From Gaetbulibacter sp. 4G1 (GTDB taxonomy: Bacteria; Bacteroidota; Bacteroidia; Flavobacteriales; Flavobacteriaceae), in contig NZ_MDVN01000024.1 in assembly GCF_002741945.1 (NCBI RefSeq), positions 521,570-585,569 of the forward strand: a DNA stretch of 64,000 bases, read 5' to 3'. A program made the translations under genes and the position numbers. This document shows positions 44,488 to 55,457 of this stretch, piece after piece (positions within the stretch are counted from its first letter, which is position 1; each line of letters opens with the position of its first letter). Under the pieces are notes generated by a model. That model had not been told where the DNA came from. It saw only the letters and a program-made list of their open reading frames with translations, and made no database searches.

Positions 44488-45906
44488 TTACTTAAGGAGG
44501 CTGTAATCTGGGTTTAATTCTTTTGGAACTGGTGCTTGTCTAGCTTCCCTCCATGTATTTAACTCATCAAGTAATTCTTGAGCTTTTTCTTGGTTATCTT
44601 CAATCAAATTAATTCTTTCTCCAATATCAGCATCTAAATCATAAAGCTCCAATTCTCCGTTTTCAAAATACTCATGTAGTTTCCATTTTCCTTTTCTAAT
44701 AACACTTCCTGGTCGTGTTCTAAATAAAGAATCTCTGGCATCATCCTTTTTAGTATTAACACCTTGTAAATAAATAGGGAAATGCCAAACCAAAGACCTT
44801 TCTTTAACACTTTTATTTTCAGTTAATAATGGTAGCAAAGAGGTGCCTTCTAAATTATAATCGTTTTTATCATTAACTATATCCATAAGTGTTGGAAAAA
44901 TATCTAGACCACTAATTACTGCATTTGTTTTTTTTGTTTTTTCAATTTTTTTAGGCCATTTTATAATACAGGGAACACGAATACCTCCTTCGTAATAAGA
45001 CCCTTTTCCTGCTCGTAAAGGGAATTGCGTTGATACCGAAGCTAACCCTCCATTATCAGACATAAAAATTACAATGGTGTTCTCTTCAATTTTAAGTGTT
45101 TTTAACGAATTTAGTAGCTTACCAACATTATCATCCATACTTTCAACCATAGCTCCATACATTGGGTTAAATCTTTGATCATTTTTAATTTTTGATTTAT
45201 ACTTTTCTATTAAATGTTGTTTGCCTTGTAATGGCGTATGTACAGTAAAATAAGGCAAATACAGAAAAAAAGGCTTTTCTTTATTTGCACTAATAAAATT
45301 AATAGCTTCACTAGTTATCCTATCAGTAAGGTACTCTCCCTTAGTACCATCTTCTATGTTTTTATTTTTATAAGGACTAAAATATGATTTAGGATGTCCC
45401 GCATGAGATCCTGCTACATTAATATTAAAACCCTGTGTTTTAGGGTCTTCTCCTAAATGCCATTTTCCAATTGATGCACTTGTATAACCATGCTTTTTTA
45501 AAGCTTCGGCAATTGTTACTATACTATCTGATAAGGCTACTGTGTTTTTAGTTGGGATTAATTTTCTGTTTTTAGATTTTCCTCTTTCAGATGAGCCTAC
45601 TGTATAAATACCATGAAATGGCGTATTCTTACCAGACATTATACATGCTCTACTGGGAGCACAATTCGCAGCTGGTGCATATGCATTTGAAAACACAACC
45701 GACTCATTAGATAACTTGTCCAAATTTGGGGTTTCATATACTGGGTTACCCATAAAACTAGTATCACTCCATCCCAAATCATCAACCAAAATTAAAACAA
45801 TATTGGGTCTTTCTAATTCTTTATAATCGTTGCTTTTAATAGAGTTGCAAGCAACAAAATTGATGCATATAAATACAATGCACAAATTGAATATTTTATT
45901 ATTCAT
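44488..45906 (-). CDS. S1-family sulfatase lipoprotein (formylglycine type)
   Basis: A 472-residue lipoprotein (Cys20 in INFVAC). The sulfatase N-terminus has the metal-binding pair in LILVDDLGWSD (Asp42, Asp43). The formylglycine motif is Cys82 in NCAPSRACIMSGK, matching C-x-P-S-R, which an anaerobic or FGE-type maturase must convert. Later motifs are SASIGKWHLGE (Lys/His ligands), FMSDNGGLAS (Asp/Asn metal ligands) and AGKGSYYEGGIRVPCIIKWP. It removes sulfate esters from glycans; the exact S1 subfamily is not readable by eye. It is separated by 189 bp from the LamG gene upstream, so it may have its own promoter. Confidence 0.95.
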   Translation of the reverse strand: MNNKIFNLCIVFICINFVACNSIKSNDYKELERPNIVLILVDDLGWSDTSFMGNPVYETPNLDKLSNESVVFSNAYAPAANCAPSRACIMSGKNTPFHGIYTVGSSERGKSKNRKLIPTKNTVALSDSIVTIAEALKKHGYTSASIGKWHLGEDPKTQGFNINVAGSHAGHPKSYFSPYKNKNIEDGTKGEYLTDRITSEAINFISANKEKPFFLYLPYFTVHTPLQGKQHLIEKYKSKIKNDQRFNPMYGAMVESMDDNVGKLLNSLKTLKIEENTIVIFMSDNGGLASVSTQFPLRAGKGSYYEGGIRVPCIIKWPKKIEKTKKTNAVISGLDIFPTLMDIVNDKNDYNLEGTSLLPLLTENKSVKERSLVWHFPIYLQGVNTKKDDARDSLFRTRPGSVIRKGKWKLHEYFENGELELYDLDADIGERINLIEDNQEKAQELLDELNTWREARQAPVPKELNPDYSLLK

Positions 45907-46095
45907 CTTAATTTGGTTTTCACAATTACCTAATTTCTTATCTATCTTATTAAAAAAGAGTTTATCACTATTATTATATCCTGCATGAAATACTATTCAA
46001 TGTTAGATTTCACGGTAATTATAAAATTAGTTCTAATAAACATTTGTCAAAAAATAAAAATACTACTACTATTTATAACTAAGCTGTATTAAACA

Positions 46096-47091
46096 TTATT
46101 TTTTAGCAATTTTTAAATTTGAACGTTCTCCATTTGCATCTTCTATCATTACATTATATAAACCGCTTGACAAATGACTCATGTCTATTTTTACTTGCCC
46201 ATAATCATTACTAAGAATATTAGTTTTAACAGATGCTCCTAACATATTATATACTGAAACATTTAATTTGCTTGTTAATGAAGATTTAATAGTTAGTACA
46301 TCATACACAGCGTTAGGAAATGCTTTTAGCGTAGTTGCTACTTTATCTCCTTTCGTGCTTAGCACTCCTCCTGACATTACAGTTGTTACTTGAGCACTTG
46401 TGAGCTCTCCAGAATAAATACGCACATCGTTTAATTCTCCTCTAAAAAAATGTGTAGTACTATATACGGCTTCTCCTATTCTAATATCATTTGTAGCTGT
46501 ATCGGTATTTATAACAATTCCTGGATTAAAAGAAGAGTTAATAGTTTGCAATACTCCATCAATATACATTTTACACGATGATAATTTTGCGCCATCTGTA
46601 GTTGGGTTAAAAGTTACAGCTACATGATGCCAGCTACCATTAGGTATTATTCCTTCACTTAAGATACTTGAGCTTCCTCCTTCTACTCTAACTCTTCCAC
46701 TATGCACCATGACGTTAAACATTTGTCCTGCTGAATTTTGGCCCCAAGAAACAATAGTCCTTCTATTACCTCCTGCTCTTAATTTAATCCAAGCTGAAAC
46801 TGTTCTTTCTCCATTACCTGAGATTCCTTTATAACCCGTTGCTAGTAAATACTCTCCAGTTGCATCAAAAGCATCAAATGCGCTAGTGGTATTTGTAAAA
46901 TTATCTGTAGTAAATGGTTTTAACGCGCTTCCTGTTTTTGTTAAGTTTCTACCATTTACAGAGGTATCATTCAAATTATTTGAAAATTCGTAATGCACTT
47001 CTAACGTTTGAGAAAACGTGCTAACACTTAGAAGATTAAGTATTATAACCGATATAAATATTGGTTTTAGAAAAGTAATTTTTAACATCAT
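46096..47091 (-). CDS. T9SS-secreted LamG-domain protein
   Basis: A 331-residue protein with a signal peptide (1-28, ending TFSQ). A LamG/concanavalin-like domain covers about 30-235 (GERTVSAWIKLRAGG, WGQNSAGQMFNVMVHSGRVR, HHVAVTFNP, ELNDVRIYSGELTSAQV). A T9SS C-terminal sorting domain (about 255-331) ends SSGLYNVMIEDANGERSNLKI. No catalytic residues are evident, so it is probably a glycan-binding or adhesive module. The LamG sequence is closely related to those in the genes at 47882 and 52736, pointing to duplication within the locus. Confidence 0.9.
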   Translation of the reverse strand: MMLKITFLKPIFISVIILNLLSVSTFSQTLEVHYEFSNNLNDTSVNGRNLTKTGSALKPFTTDNFTNTTSAFDAFDATGEYLLATGYKGISGNGERTVSAWIKLRAGGNRRTIVSWGQNSAGQMFNVMVHSGRVRVEGGSSSILSEGIIPNGSWHHVAVTFNPTTDGAKLSSCKMYIDGVLQTINSSFNPGIVINTDTATNDIRIGEAVYSTTHFFRGELNDVRIYSGELTSAQVTTVMSGGVLSTKGDKVATTLKAFPNAVYDVLTIKSSLTSKLNVSVYNMLGASVKTNILSNDYGQVKIDMSHLSSGLYNVMIEDANGERSNLKIAKK

Positions 47092-47176
47092 AATTTTATA
47101 TTTTAGAAAGGTTATTAGTATTAAGATTTATTTTTATGTTAGGTGTTTTTTCAAGTATATAGCTACTGCATTTAAA

Positions 47177-47878
47177 TCAATCAATTGTGAATTTAAATGT
47201 TTCAGATTGAGAGTTGTTTCCCTCTTCATCTTTGGTTATTATATACCAATAATAAGTAGTTCCAGAAGTTACTGCTACATCTACTAATGAGCTTTCTGGA
47301 TGATCTGTTTTGAAAGAAGGAGGAGTTGTTGTCGTTCCAAAATATATATCATATACTGAAATATCATTATCAACATCACTCCCATTCCAATCTAATGTCA
47401 CTTTATCTGTAGTTGCTACGTTTACATTATTAACTGGAGCAACAACTTCAGCTGGAAAAGGCGCATAAGAAACTGTACCTTCTCCAGCATTATAAAACTT
47501 CCATGTTTGGCTTTGGGCTGTGTTATCCACACTATTAGATTTAGAAACTATAAACCAAGAATATGGTGTTCCTTTTAATAATTCAATGCTTATCTTATTA
47601 GTAGTAGCATTATGTGTTGTGGTACTTCCTAATTCCAGATTTTTAAGTGATAACTCATAAGTGTCTGTATTAGCACTTACATTCCATTCAAACTCAACAG
47701 TGCTATTTGTAGTTGTTACATTTGTACCTGTTGTACATTCAGAATTTTGTTCTGGGTATACCAAAATTGCAGACGCAGGGTTTTTGGGAGCTGGTACACC
47801 AGGACCGGAATCATCAGATCCTCCACCGCTACAACTTATATATATCAATACTATTAAGCTATAAATTAACTTCTTCAT
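47177..47878 (-). CDS. Lipoprotein with two fibronectin-like domains
   Basis: A 233-residue lipoprotein with Cys16 in LIYISCSGGG, followed by a flexible Gly/Ser/Asp linker. Two fibronectin-type-III-like beta domains cover about 35-130 (VEFEWNVSANTDTYELSL ... YSWFIVSKSNS) and 135-233 (VTLDWNGSDVDNDISVYDIY ... YYWYIITKDEEGNNSQSETF). Such two-domain lipoproteins occur beside T9SS cargo and SusCD loci. Function is probably structural or binding. Its ATG is 3 bp after the stop of the 1576-residue protein, so the two are very likely translated together. Confidence 0.82.
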   Translation of the reverse strand: MKKLIYSLIVLIYISCSGGGSDDSGPGVPAPKNPASAILVYPEQNSECTTGTNVTTTNSTVEFEWNVSANTDTYELSLKNLELGSTTTHNATTNKISIELLKGTPYSWFIVSKSNSVDNTAQSQTWKFYNAGEGTVSYAPFPAEVVAPVNNVNVATTDKVTLDWNGSDVDNDISVYDIYFGTTTTPPSFKTDHPESSLVDVAVTSGTTYYWYIITKDEEGNNSQSETFKFTID

Positions 47879-47881
47879 ATG

Positions 47882-50800
47882 TTATTGCTTTATAATTTTA
47901 TAATTGACAACATCCTTGTTAGATATAAGAGAAACTATGTATATCCCTTTTTGAAGGGGTTCTGTGTTTACTCTAATTTTGCCGTTAGAAGGAGTTTTGT
48001 ATTCTTTTGATAAAACTTGTTTTCCATTTACAGAAAAAATAGTAAGCAAAATAGTATCTGCTTTTTCGAATAATTTTCGTGTTGAAATGGTTAATTTATT
48101 TGAAACTGGGTTTGGATAAAAAATGGTGTCATTCAACATAATGTTTTCTTCAAAAACACCTTGGCAATTTAAATCTGTACTTACTTTAAGTGTATTATTT
48201 TTATTAGATTCTAAATCAAGTGTAATCTCATTTTTACTTGTAAAATACTTCTTGTCATTTAACTCTATGGTATATGATGACGCCCCAAATAAAGTTAATG
48301 AGACTGTTTTTGATTTAGTATTTACCTTTGATAAAACACTTAGGTCTTCTGGCTGACTCACAACAACAGTAAAGCATTTATTATAATATGTTACACCAGT
48401 AATTGTTATACATACCTGATATGTGCCAGCTGGAAGATTTTCTATATGTAATGGATTAGAAACACTAAAAGCCTGTGTAATTTCAGATATGTTACTTCCA
48501 GTTATAGTAGCTGTGTAATCGTAATCTTCTTTTACCGTAATATCTATAATTCCATTATTACTATTTCTGCAGGTTTCTCCAGTAATTTGGATGGTATAAT
48601 TATCTATAGGTAATCCCAAAGGTTTATACACTGTAATGTAATTAACCTCCTCTTTTGTATCATCTCCTATTGTGTTACTCGCTGTTAATGTTACTTTATA
48701 GGTGCCTTCGGTATTATAAGTAATTACAGGATTTTGTTCAGTACTACTTGTAGGTGTTCCTCCTTCAAAAGTCCATAGCCATGAGGTTGGATCATCTGCA
48801 GAGGTGTCTGTAAAGTTTACAGAATCTCCTTCAAATATTTCTAGATTATTTGCTGAAAAATTAGCTGTTGGAGCAGGTCTTTGGGTTACGCTTATATAAT
48901 CTACTATTTCTTTTGTATCTGCTCCAAAAGCATTAGTTGCAGTTAAGGTAACTTTATAGGTGCCAATTGTTGAATAGCTAACTGTAGGGTTTTTAAGGAT
49001 ACTAGTTATTGGTGTTCCACCTTCAAAAACCCAACTCCATGATGTTGGATTCCCTATAGATGTATCATTAAAATCTACATCATCTCCAGAAAAAATATTA
49101 GTATCACTTGCAACAAAATTTGCTACTGGTGGCATATCTGGAGTTTCATTCATAACAGTTACTACTTCTTCGGCAGTTAATGCAACAGAATAAATACGAA
49201 CATCATCTAATGCTCCTCGCCAGTAATAGCCAGCATTATAGTTTGCATTACCAATTTGTATATTATTAGTTGTAATATCTGTATTAATAACTGTGGCTTC
49301 AGAATTAAAAGAGTCTCCAGAATCTGGCTGGTTAGCATAATAAACACCGTCTATATATAGCTTTATGTCTTTGGCTCTATCTCCATCTGAAGGATTGTAG
49401 GTTACAGCTATATGGCGCCAAGTATCATCATCCAATCTCGCTACCGTAGAATCATCATTCTGTACATTACACCCACCGCCTTCAACTCTTATATTGCCAT
49501 TTTCTATCATGACATTAAACATTTGTCCTGGCGAGTTTTGTCCCCAAGAAACAATAGTTTTTCTAGTCCCTGCATTATTTGTTTTTATCCATGCAGTTAC
49601 AGTTCTTTCTCCATTTACACCTATGCCTTTATAATTGTTGGTTAAATACTTATTAGACTCGTTAGGTGCTTGGTAGGCGCTATTTAAATTTGAATTATTA
49701 TCTGCTATGTAGCTTGGTGTAAACCCACCCTCTACTATTAAATTTCTTGAATACGAAGAATCATCTATAAGGTTTCCTTGAAAATTATACTGTGCCTGTA
49801 ATGGTCCAGAACCTGTGTTTTCAGTTACCGTAATATAATCTACAACTTCCTTGGTATTGGTTCCTGCCAAATTTGTTGCTTCTAAAGTAACTTTATAGTT
49901 TCCTAAAGTATTATATGTAATAATTGGGTTTTGTTCTGTACTTGTTGATGGTGTGCCTCCTTCAAAAGTCCATAACCATGAGGTTGGATCACCTAAGGAA
50001 GTATCAATAAACTCTAGAGCATTACCTTGAAAAACTGTTTGATTATTTACAGAAAAATCTGCGGTAGGTACCACAGGAGCTTCAACAGTAATATAATTTG
50101 GTGTAGACTTAGTTGTTGTTCCAGCATTTGTAAAGTATGTTAAAGTAACATCATAATTTCCTATAGTATTGTAAGTAACTATAGGGTTTCGCTCTACACT
50201 TGTTGCTGGTGAGCCTCCTTCAAAAGTCCACAAAAATGAGCCTACAGAAATTTCAGTAGATTCATTTACAAATTCTATTTGTCCATCTTGATAAATAGAC
50301 GTTCTGTTTGAAGAAAACCCTACAGTAGGTGCTGTAGCAGTAATATCATTTAATTCTGACCTCCAAAAACCTCTTCCATCTGTTGATACAGTTAAAAAAC
50401 TTTCCTCTCTTGTAGCTCCATAATAAATATCCATTCCAGATACTCTAATTACTGGTAATCCATCAGAATAATCTATCCAACTTGATAAAGTGGCATCTTT
50501 GTAATATATGCCTATATCTGTGCCTACATATATACCTTCATCACTAGATTTATCATATATCATTTCTAATAAAGCTACTCCTGGTAATCCATTAGAAATA
50601 TTAGTCCAACTACTCCCTTTATCTTCAGATTTATATATTTGACTTCCTAATAATATATAAACTAGATTTTCATTTGTTGGATGTGTTGCTATATCTGTTA
50701 CTTTTCCAGATGCAGGTAAATTAGATGTCAAATCAGTAAAGTTGGGCGATGCAGCTCTTACATTATCTGATCTATAAAAATTATTACCTTCTCTAGACAC

Positions 50801-52612
50801 ATACATAATATTATGATTGGCGTCACATTGTTCAATCTTTTCTATTCTAGAATTTCCTCCAAAAGAAGAAATCTTGTCCCAAGCTTGAGATGATGTTGCT
50901 GTACGTGCATTATTAATTTTCTCTACTTCAAACAAACCAACAAATAGAGTATTAACATCACTTTTATCTAAAACCCCTGTTCCTGTATAAAAGCCTCGGT
51001 CTGCCGAAGAAGAATTAATTCTTTGAAACGAAAGACCGCCATCAACAGATCTACTTATTTTTTCATACTTAAAGTGATAGGCATATGTATCATCAGAATA
51101 ATCAAACAATACAGTAGCTTCATCTCCTCCCCAAGGAGACAACCAAACACCATCTTTATTTAATTTAATACCACAGTGAAATGTCCCTCCAGCTACATTA
51201 GTTGGATTTTGCTGACTTTGAGTACATTCCCAAACCTCTGCAATAGGTAATCCATCTGTAATTGATTGAAACTTATCGTTAGTATTTAAAAAATATATTC
51301 CTCCATCATTTACTGCAAATAGCTTATCGTTAATAGGTGAATATGACCATGTTAACTGGTCTAGGTGTAATCCACCACCATCAGAAGTAACATCATTAAA
51401 CACTTGAGTCCAACTTATTCCTCCATTAATTGATTTCCATGATTTTACACCTCCTGCATATACTATATTGGCATTATTGGGATCTGAAACTATAAACAAG
51501 TTGTAATTAGGCTGCCCTCTTGATATTGCTCCACTATTATCATAACCTGTAATGCATGGTGTTTCTCCAGATTGCTTAGTAAAAGTTAGTCCAGAATCTG
51601 TAGATCTATATACCCCTTCAAAAGAATCTTGATTTAAGTGATCTCTTGAGTTGATAACATAAACATAATTTGGTTCTGCTGGAGTAACGGCAATTTTCAT
51701 AAAAGCTCCCTGTCCGAAGGATGTATCTTCAGTCCATGTAGCACCGCCATCTGTGGAACGAAAAAACTGTGATGTCGATCCATTAGTTCCTGCATACATA
51801 ATACTTGAATTTGTTGGGTGAACCCTTAACTCTTCAACATTACTTGCAGATTGCACTTGTGTCCATGTGCTTCCCTCATTAGTAGACCTATAAATACCCG
51901 ATTGTGTTCCAGCTATAAGAACATTTTCTTCATCTGGCTTAATAATTAAAGCATTTGTTTTTGTTGAAGTTAATGATGTATTACTCCAAGTGTTGCCTCC
52001 ATCTATAGACTTTAGAACCCCGGAATTGGTACCTATAAAAATAGTACTAGGGTTTGAAGGCAGTATTTTTGAAATATAAACTTCTTGCGGTAACTGGTCA
52101 GTTAGAGGGGTCCATGTTAAACCGGCATCAGTGGTTTTAAATAAACCACTTTTAAAACAGGACACTAAATAAGTATTTTCGTCTGTTGGATGAAATGCAA
52201 TATCCTTTACACGTCCACCATCTTTTTTAATCCCGTTTCGTGGCCCTACAGTAATAGGTCCATAATTATACCATTTTCCTTTTTGCTCAAAATTTCCAAA
52301 AGACCTCATCCTTTGAAATTCTTGCCTCACTTGTTCAGCCGAAATAACATTTCCATATGCATCCAATCTCTTTGAATTTATAACATACCAGCGCTCAAAT
52401 TGCTTAGACCTATCACCTTTAAAATGGGTGTTATGTTTCCAGTAAGCATCAAATGCCTTTCTCGCATCTTCCATATTGACAGACGACTGTTCCATCATAT
52501 CTATCCATATTGGATAGTCTTCTATTGTTTTTACTTTTTCTTGCGCTACTAGAGTTAGATTTAAAGTAAGCGCTAAAAAAACAATGATTATAGTATTCTT
52601 TTTTATGTGCAT
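47882..52612 (-). CDS. Giant T9SS-secreted BNR/sortilin-type propeller with PKD and LamG domains
   Basis: A 1576-residue protein with a signal peptide (1-23). BNR/VPS10-sortilin-like propeller repeats cover about 120-755 (FKTTDAGLTWTPL, LKSIDGGNTWSNTS, YRSTNEGSTWTQV). PKD domains lie at about 760-843 and 845-930, a LamG domain at about 937-1154, and PKD domains at about 1160-1240 and 1245-1330. An SprB-like beta domain (about 1332-1415) and a T9SS sorting domain (about 1500-1576, FYPNPVSNKLTISTR ... IVSLISNKDVVNYKIIKQ) follow. The Asp-box repeats are like those of sialidases and photosystem assembly factors, but no sialidase arginine triad is apparent. It is probably a surface or released adhesin/glycan-binding protein, though an enzymatic propeller cannot be excluded. 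PKD modules share the phrase WTFEGGTP. Confidence 0.9.
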   Translation of the reverse strand: MHIKKNTIIIVFLALTLNLTLVAQEKVKTIEDYPIWIDMMEQSSVNMEDARKAFDAYWKHNTHFKGDRSKQFERWYVINSKRLDAYGNVISAEQVRQEFQRMRSFGNFEQKGKWYNYGPITVGPRNGIKKDGGRVKDIAFHPTDENTYLVSCFKSGLFKTTDAGLTWTPLTDQLPQEVYISKILPSNPSTIFIGTNSGVLKSIDGGNTWSNTSLTSTKTNALIIKPDEENVLIAGTQSGIYRSTNEGSTWTQVQSASNVEELRVHPTNSSIMYAGTNGSTSQFFRSTDGGATWTEDTSFGQGAFMKIAVTPAEPNYVYVINSRDHLNQDSFEGVYRSTDSGLTFTKQSGETPCITGYDNSGAISRGQPNYNLFIVSDPNNANIVYAGGVKSWKSINGGISWTQVFNDVTSDGGGLHLDQLTWSYSPINDKLFAVNDGGIYFLNTNDKFQSITDGLPIAEVWECTQSQQNPTNVAGGTFHCGIKLNKDGVWLSPWGGDEATVLFDYSDDTYAYHFKYEKISRSVDGGLSFQRINSSSADRGFYTGTGVLDKSDVNTLFVGLFEVEKINNARTATSSQAWDKISSFGGNSRIEKIEQCDANHNIMYVSREGNNFYRSDNVRAASPNFTDLTSNLPASGKVTDIATHPTNENLVYILLGSQIYKSEDKGSSWTNISNGLPGVALLEMIYDKSSDEGIYVGTDIGIYYKDATLSSWIDYSDGLPVIRVSGMDIYYGATREESFLTVSTDGRGFWRSELNDITATAPTVGFSSNRTSIYQDGQIEFVNESTEISVGSFLWTFEGGSPATSVERNPIVTYNTIGNYDVTLTYFTNAGTTTKSTPNYITVEAPVVPTADFSVNNQTVFQGNALEFIDTSLGDPTSWLWTFEGGTPSTSTEQNPIITYNTLGNYKVTLEATNLAGTNTKEVVDYITVTENTGSGPLQAQYNFQGNLIDDSSYSRNLIVEGGFTPSYIADNNSNLNSAYQAPNESNKYLTNNYKGIGVNGERTVTAWIKTNNAGTRKTIVSWGQNSPGQMFNVMIENGNIRVEGGGCNVQNDDSTVARLDDDTWRHIAVTYNPSDGDRAKDIKLYIDGVYYANQPDSGDSFNSEATVINTDITTNNIQIGNANYNAGYYWRGALDDVRIYSVALTAEEVVTVMNETPDMPPVANFVASDTNIFSGDDVDFNDTSIGNPTSWSWVFEGGTPITSILKNPTVSYSTIGTYKVTLTATNAFGADTKEIVDYISVTQRPAPTANFSANNLEIFEGDSVNFTDTSADDPTSWLWTFEGGTPTSSTEQNPVITYNTEGTYKVTLTASNTIGDDTKEEVNYITVYKPLGLPIDNYTIQITGETCRNSNNGIIDITVKEDYDYTATITGSNISEITQAFSVSNPLHIENLPAGTYQVCITITGVTYYNKCFTVVVSQPEDLSVLSKVNTKSKTVSLTLFGASSYTIELNDKKYFTSKNEITLDLESNKNNTLKVSTDLNCQGVFEENIMLNDTIFYPNPVSNKLTISTRKLFEKADTILLTIFSVNGKQVLSKEYKTPSNGKIRVNTEPLQKGIYIVSLISNKDVVNYKIIKQ

Positions 52613-52735
52613 CTTTTATTTTTCTTTCATTTTTAATTGACAATAAAAAGAAGTGTTTATTAACATTTAAGCTATTTATCCACTTTCTTTTTAAACTTTC
52701 AACAAAACATTTATTAATTAAATTATCAGTAAGAA

Positions 52736-55384
52736 TTAATTGTCTTTTATCTCTAAAATTTGAGTAGAAGTAAGTGCTTCAGAATAAATTCTTACATCAT
52801 CGATTGCTCCTTGCCAGAAATAATTGCTGTTATATTCTGCAGATCCAATACGAATATTATTTGTGGAAACATCAGTATTTATTACAACAACTTCTGAACG
52901 ATATGAATTTCCTGTTCCATCAGAAGTATTAGTATCCAAAACACCATCAACATACACTTTAACATCTTTTAATTTGTCACCATCAGATGGATTAAATGTA
53001 ACCGCTATATGATGCCATTCATCATTATCTAGTCCAGTTGCAGTGGATCTTAAAGAACATGATCCTGCTTCTATTCTAACTCTACCGTCATGAATCATAA
53101 CATTGAACATTTGTCCTTCAGAATTTTTACCCCATGACACAATTGTTTTTCTTGAACCTACCGCTGTTGTTTTAAACCATGCAGTAACGGTTCTAGCTTC
53201 ATTTGCTCCTATACCATTATAATTATTATTTGTTAAATACTTAGCGTCTTCACCTGATGCTTCATAGGCGTTATTAGCTACTAAGTTTTTATCAGTAGTA
53301 TATGTTGCTGTAAATCCGCCAACTTCAGATAAATCTCTATGATAAGAAGTTTCATCCAATAAATTTCCTGTGAAGTTATAATGAACTTGCAATGTTCCTG
53401 TGCCTCCTTCTGAAACTGTAATGTACCCCATTTCAGTTTTAGTATCTGAGCCTGCACTGTTAGTAGCTGTTAAAGTTACCGCATAACTTCCTACATCGCT
53501 ATATGTAATTGTTGGGTTTTCATCTGTACTGGTTGCAGGTGTTCCTCCTTCAAAAGTCCACAAACGACTATCTGGGTAATTTGATGAGGTATCAGAAAAA
53601 GTCACTGATTGGTTGACTGTTATATTCGTAGAGCTTGCGCCGAAATTTGATACTGGCGTTACAGCAGGACCGTTAACATTAGTTGTTTTAAACTTTTGTG
53701 TATCGTATGACCACGTTATGCCTTGGTCATTTTTGATTTTGATTCTGTAATAATAATCGGTGTTTTGTTCAAGATCGTCTAATGTAAATTCATTTAATCC
53801 GCCATTAACTGCAATAGATTTTTTATTTGTCCATTTATCTTCTTTAGTAAGCCCTTCTTCTATATCCCAAAAAACCTCAGCTGAGGCACCAGTACCCAAA
53901 TCTGAAACATTAAAACTTAGCTTTGCTGATCTGTTTAAAACTTCTGTAGGGGCATTATCTGTAAAGGTTGATGGCATTTTATATAATTCATCTAAATATG
54001 CTCCTTTAAGATAATCTGGGGCAGAATCTGGATTATTTAATGTTAATGTTTTCTTTTCAATTCCAGGTTCTCCCCATCCTCCCATTTGCATTGAAAATTT
54101 ATTATCAACTATATTCCAGTCTCTGAAACTTAAATTATTTTGATTGGTACTACCAGCCATTGTATTAATAGGATACCAGTTTCCTGAAGTATCCATTTGC
54201 CAGCCTCTATATTGAGTTTCGCATATTACATTCCCATTTCTTACTTTATGAGCTCCTCCAGGGACCTCTACAAAAGCTCCTGTTGTTAAATATTTGATTT
54301 CTCCACTTTCATTATATTTTTTACCACAACCATACAATTTCCAATGTCCATCATTAGGGTCTAAATAATAGCTCCAATAAGTATCATATGTTTCTCCAGG
54401 CACCATCCTAACAGCTATAGTTTGAACATTAGTATCAACTCCAATATATGGATGATCTCCTCTTGGTTTTACTCCAGTACCTTCATGCCCATAAGAACCA
54501 AATTCAAGATTTGGACCTACAGCTATTAAGTGACTTTCTTGATAAAATGGAGGAACAGGATCATTAGCGCCGTAGGACCACAGTGAAAAATTATAGCCTC
54601 CAAATGTTTGTGTGTCTTTATCCCAGGTTGACCCTGTATATCCAAAAGGTGTTGTTATTGGCTGATAATAATCTTGCGATTTACTAATAATAGTAAGCTC
54701 GTGTACGCTAATTTCAATAGGGTTTGTACTCTCTGTTTCCCATTTACAGTGCACCGCTTTTGCTCGATAACGGCGCATTACATTTTCTGAATCTTTTGCA
54801 GCTGGCCCTGTTAAATGTAAATTATTTAAGTTTCCTACTCCCTCGCTGGAATCAATAAGTGATTTTAATTGCAACTTAACAGTATGAAAACCAACAGGAA
54901 CATCATCAAAGGTCACTTCGTTTTGAATTTCATAGGTCTCTAACGACCCCGTTGCTTTTAAAGTAATTTCTTTACTTGTATTATTTATATAGATTAATAA
55001 TTTAGATCCTTCTTGAGATGTAGGGATAGCCATTTCCGGCTTTATAATTAGATCACCAGCTGTTTTTATGTTTACTCCAAAAACAATAGTGTCTGTAAGA
55101 ACTTTCCAATCAGTTATATAATCGTAGTATTCATTTTTATTATACTCATTCCCGCTTGTTTTATCTCTTAAGTGTGCCAATAAGGTTCCTGTAGGGGAAA
55201 AGAAGCTTTCATTAGGTGTAAATACGAGTGTTTCATAATCTTCATTTGTAGGCTCCTCTTCTTTTTCTTCTTCAACAGGAGGAGTTACTGCATCGTCTTT
55301 TTTTGAGCAAGCTAAAAATATTAAGCATGCTAGGATTAAAAATACATTTAACTTGACTATATAATTACTCTTTCTATATTTCAT
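52736..55384 (-). CDS. DUF3472-type lipoprotein with PKD and LamG domains
   Basis: An 882-residue lipoprotein (Cys26 in [11 protein letters not shown], followed by an acidic [14 protein letters not shown] linker). A beta-sandwich like DUF5077 covers about 55-195. A DUF3472-like domain (about 230-420) carries [33 protein letters not shown] and [21 protein letters not shown] fibronectin-like segment (about 480-575), a PKD domain (about 585-670) and a C-terminal LamG domain (about 680-880) follow. The chain ends right after LamG, with no T9SS signal, which fits lipid anchoring. DUF3472 proteins occur in host-glycan and algal PULs; function is unknown. It is 73 bp downstream of the S1 sulfatase gene at 55458. 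Confidence 0.82.
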   Translation of the reverse strand: MKYRKSNYIVKLNVFLILACLIFLACSKKDDAVTPPVEEEKEEEPTNEDYETLVFTPNESFFSPTGTLLAHLRDKTSGNEYNKNEYYDYITDWKVLTDTIVFGVNIKTAGDLIIKPEMAIPTSQEGSKLLIYINNTSKEITLKATGSLETYEIQNEVTFDDVPVGFHTVKLQLKSLIDSSEGVGNLNNLHLTGPAAKDSENVMRRYRAKAVHCKWETESTNPIEISVHELTIISKSQDYYQPITTPFGYTGSTWDKDTQTFGGYNFSLWSYGANDPVPPFYQESHLIAVGPNLEFGSYGHEGTGVKPRGDHPYIGVDTNVQTIAVRMVPGETYDTYWSYYLDPNDGHWKLYGCGKKYNESGEIKYLTTGAFVEVPGGAHKVRNGNVICETQYRGWQMDTSGNWYPINTMAGSTNQNNLSFRDWNIVDNKFSMQMGGWGEPGIEKKTLTLNNPDSAPDYLKGAYLDELYKMPSTFTDNAPTEVLNRSAKLSFNVSDLGTGASAEVFWDIEEGLTKEDKWTNKKSIAVNGGLNEFTLDDLEQNTDYYYRIKIKNDQGITWSYDTQKFKTTNVNGPAVTPVSNFGASSTNITVNQSVTFSDTSSNYPDSRLWTFEGGTPATSTDENPTITYSDVGSYAVTLTATNSAGSDTKTEMGYITVSEGGTGTLQVHYNFTGNLLDETSYHRDLSEVGGFTATYTTDKNLVANNAYEASGEDAKYLTNNNYNGIGANEARTVTAWFKTTAVGSRKTIVSWGKNSEGQMFNVMIHDGRVRIEAGSCSLRSTATGLDNDEWHHIAVTFNPSDGDKLKDVKVYVDGVLDTNTSDGTGNSYRSEVVVINTDVSTNNIRIGSAEYNSNYFWQGAIDDVRIYSEALTSTQILEIKDN

Positions 55385-55457
55385 TTTTATAACTCTTAGT
55401 GTTTTTATCTATTATTCACTTTATTGCTTTTTTATGCAATCCCAAATAATATTTTAT

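Noticed and set aside
47882..52612. Sialidase assignment for the BNR propeller protein
   Set aside because: Asp-box-like repeats are present, but I could not find the arginine triad or the Tyr/Glu pair in sialidase arrangement.
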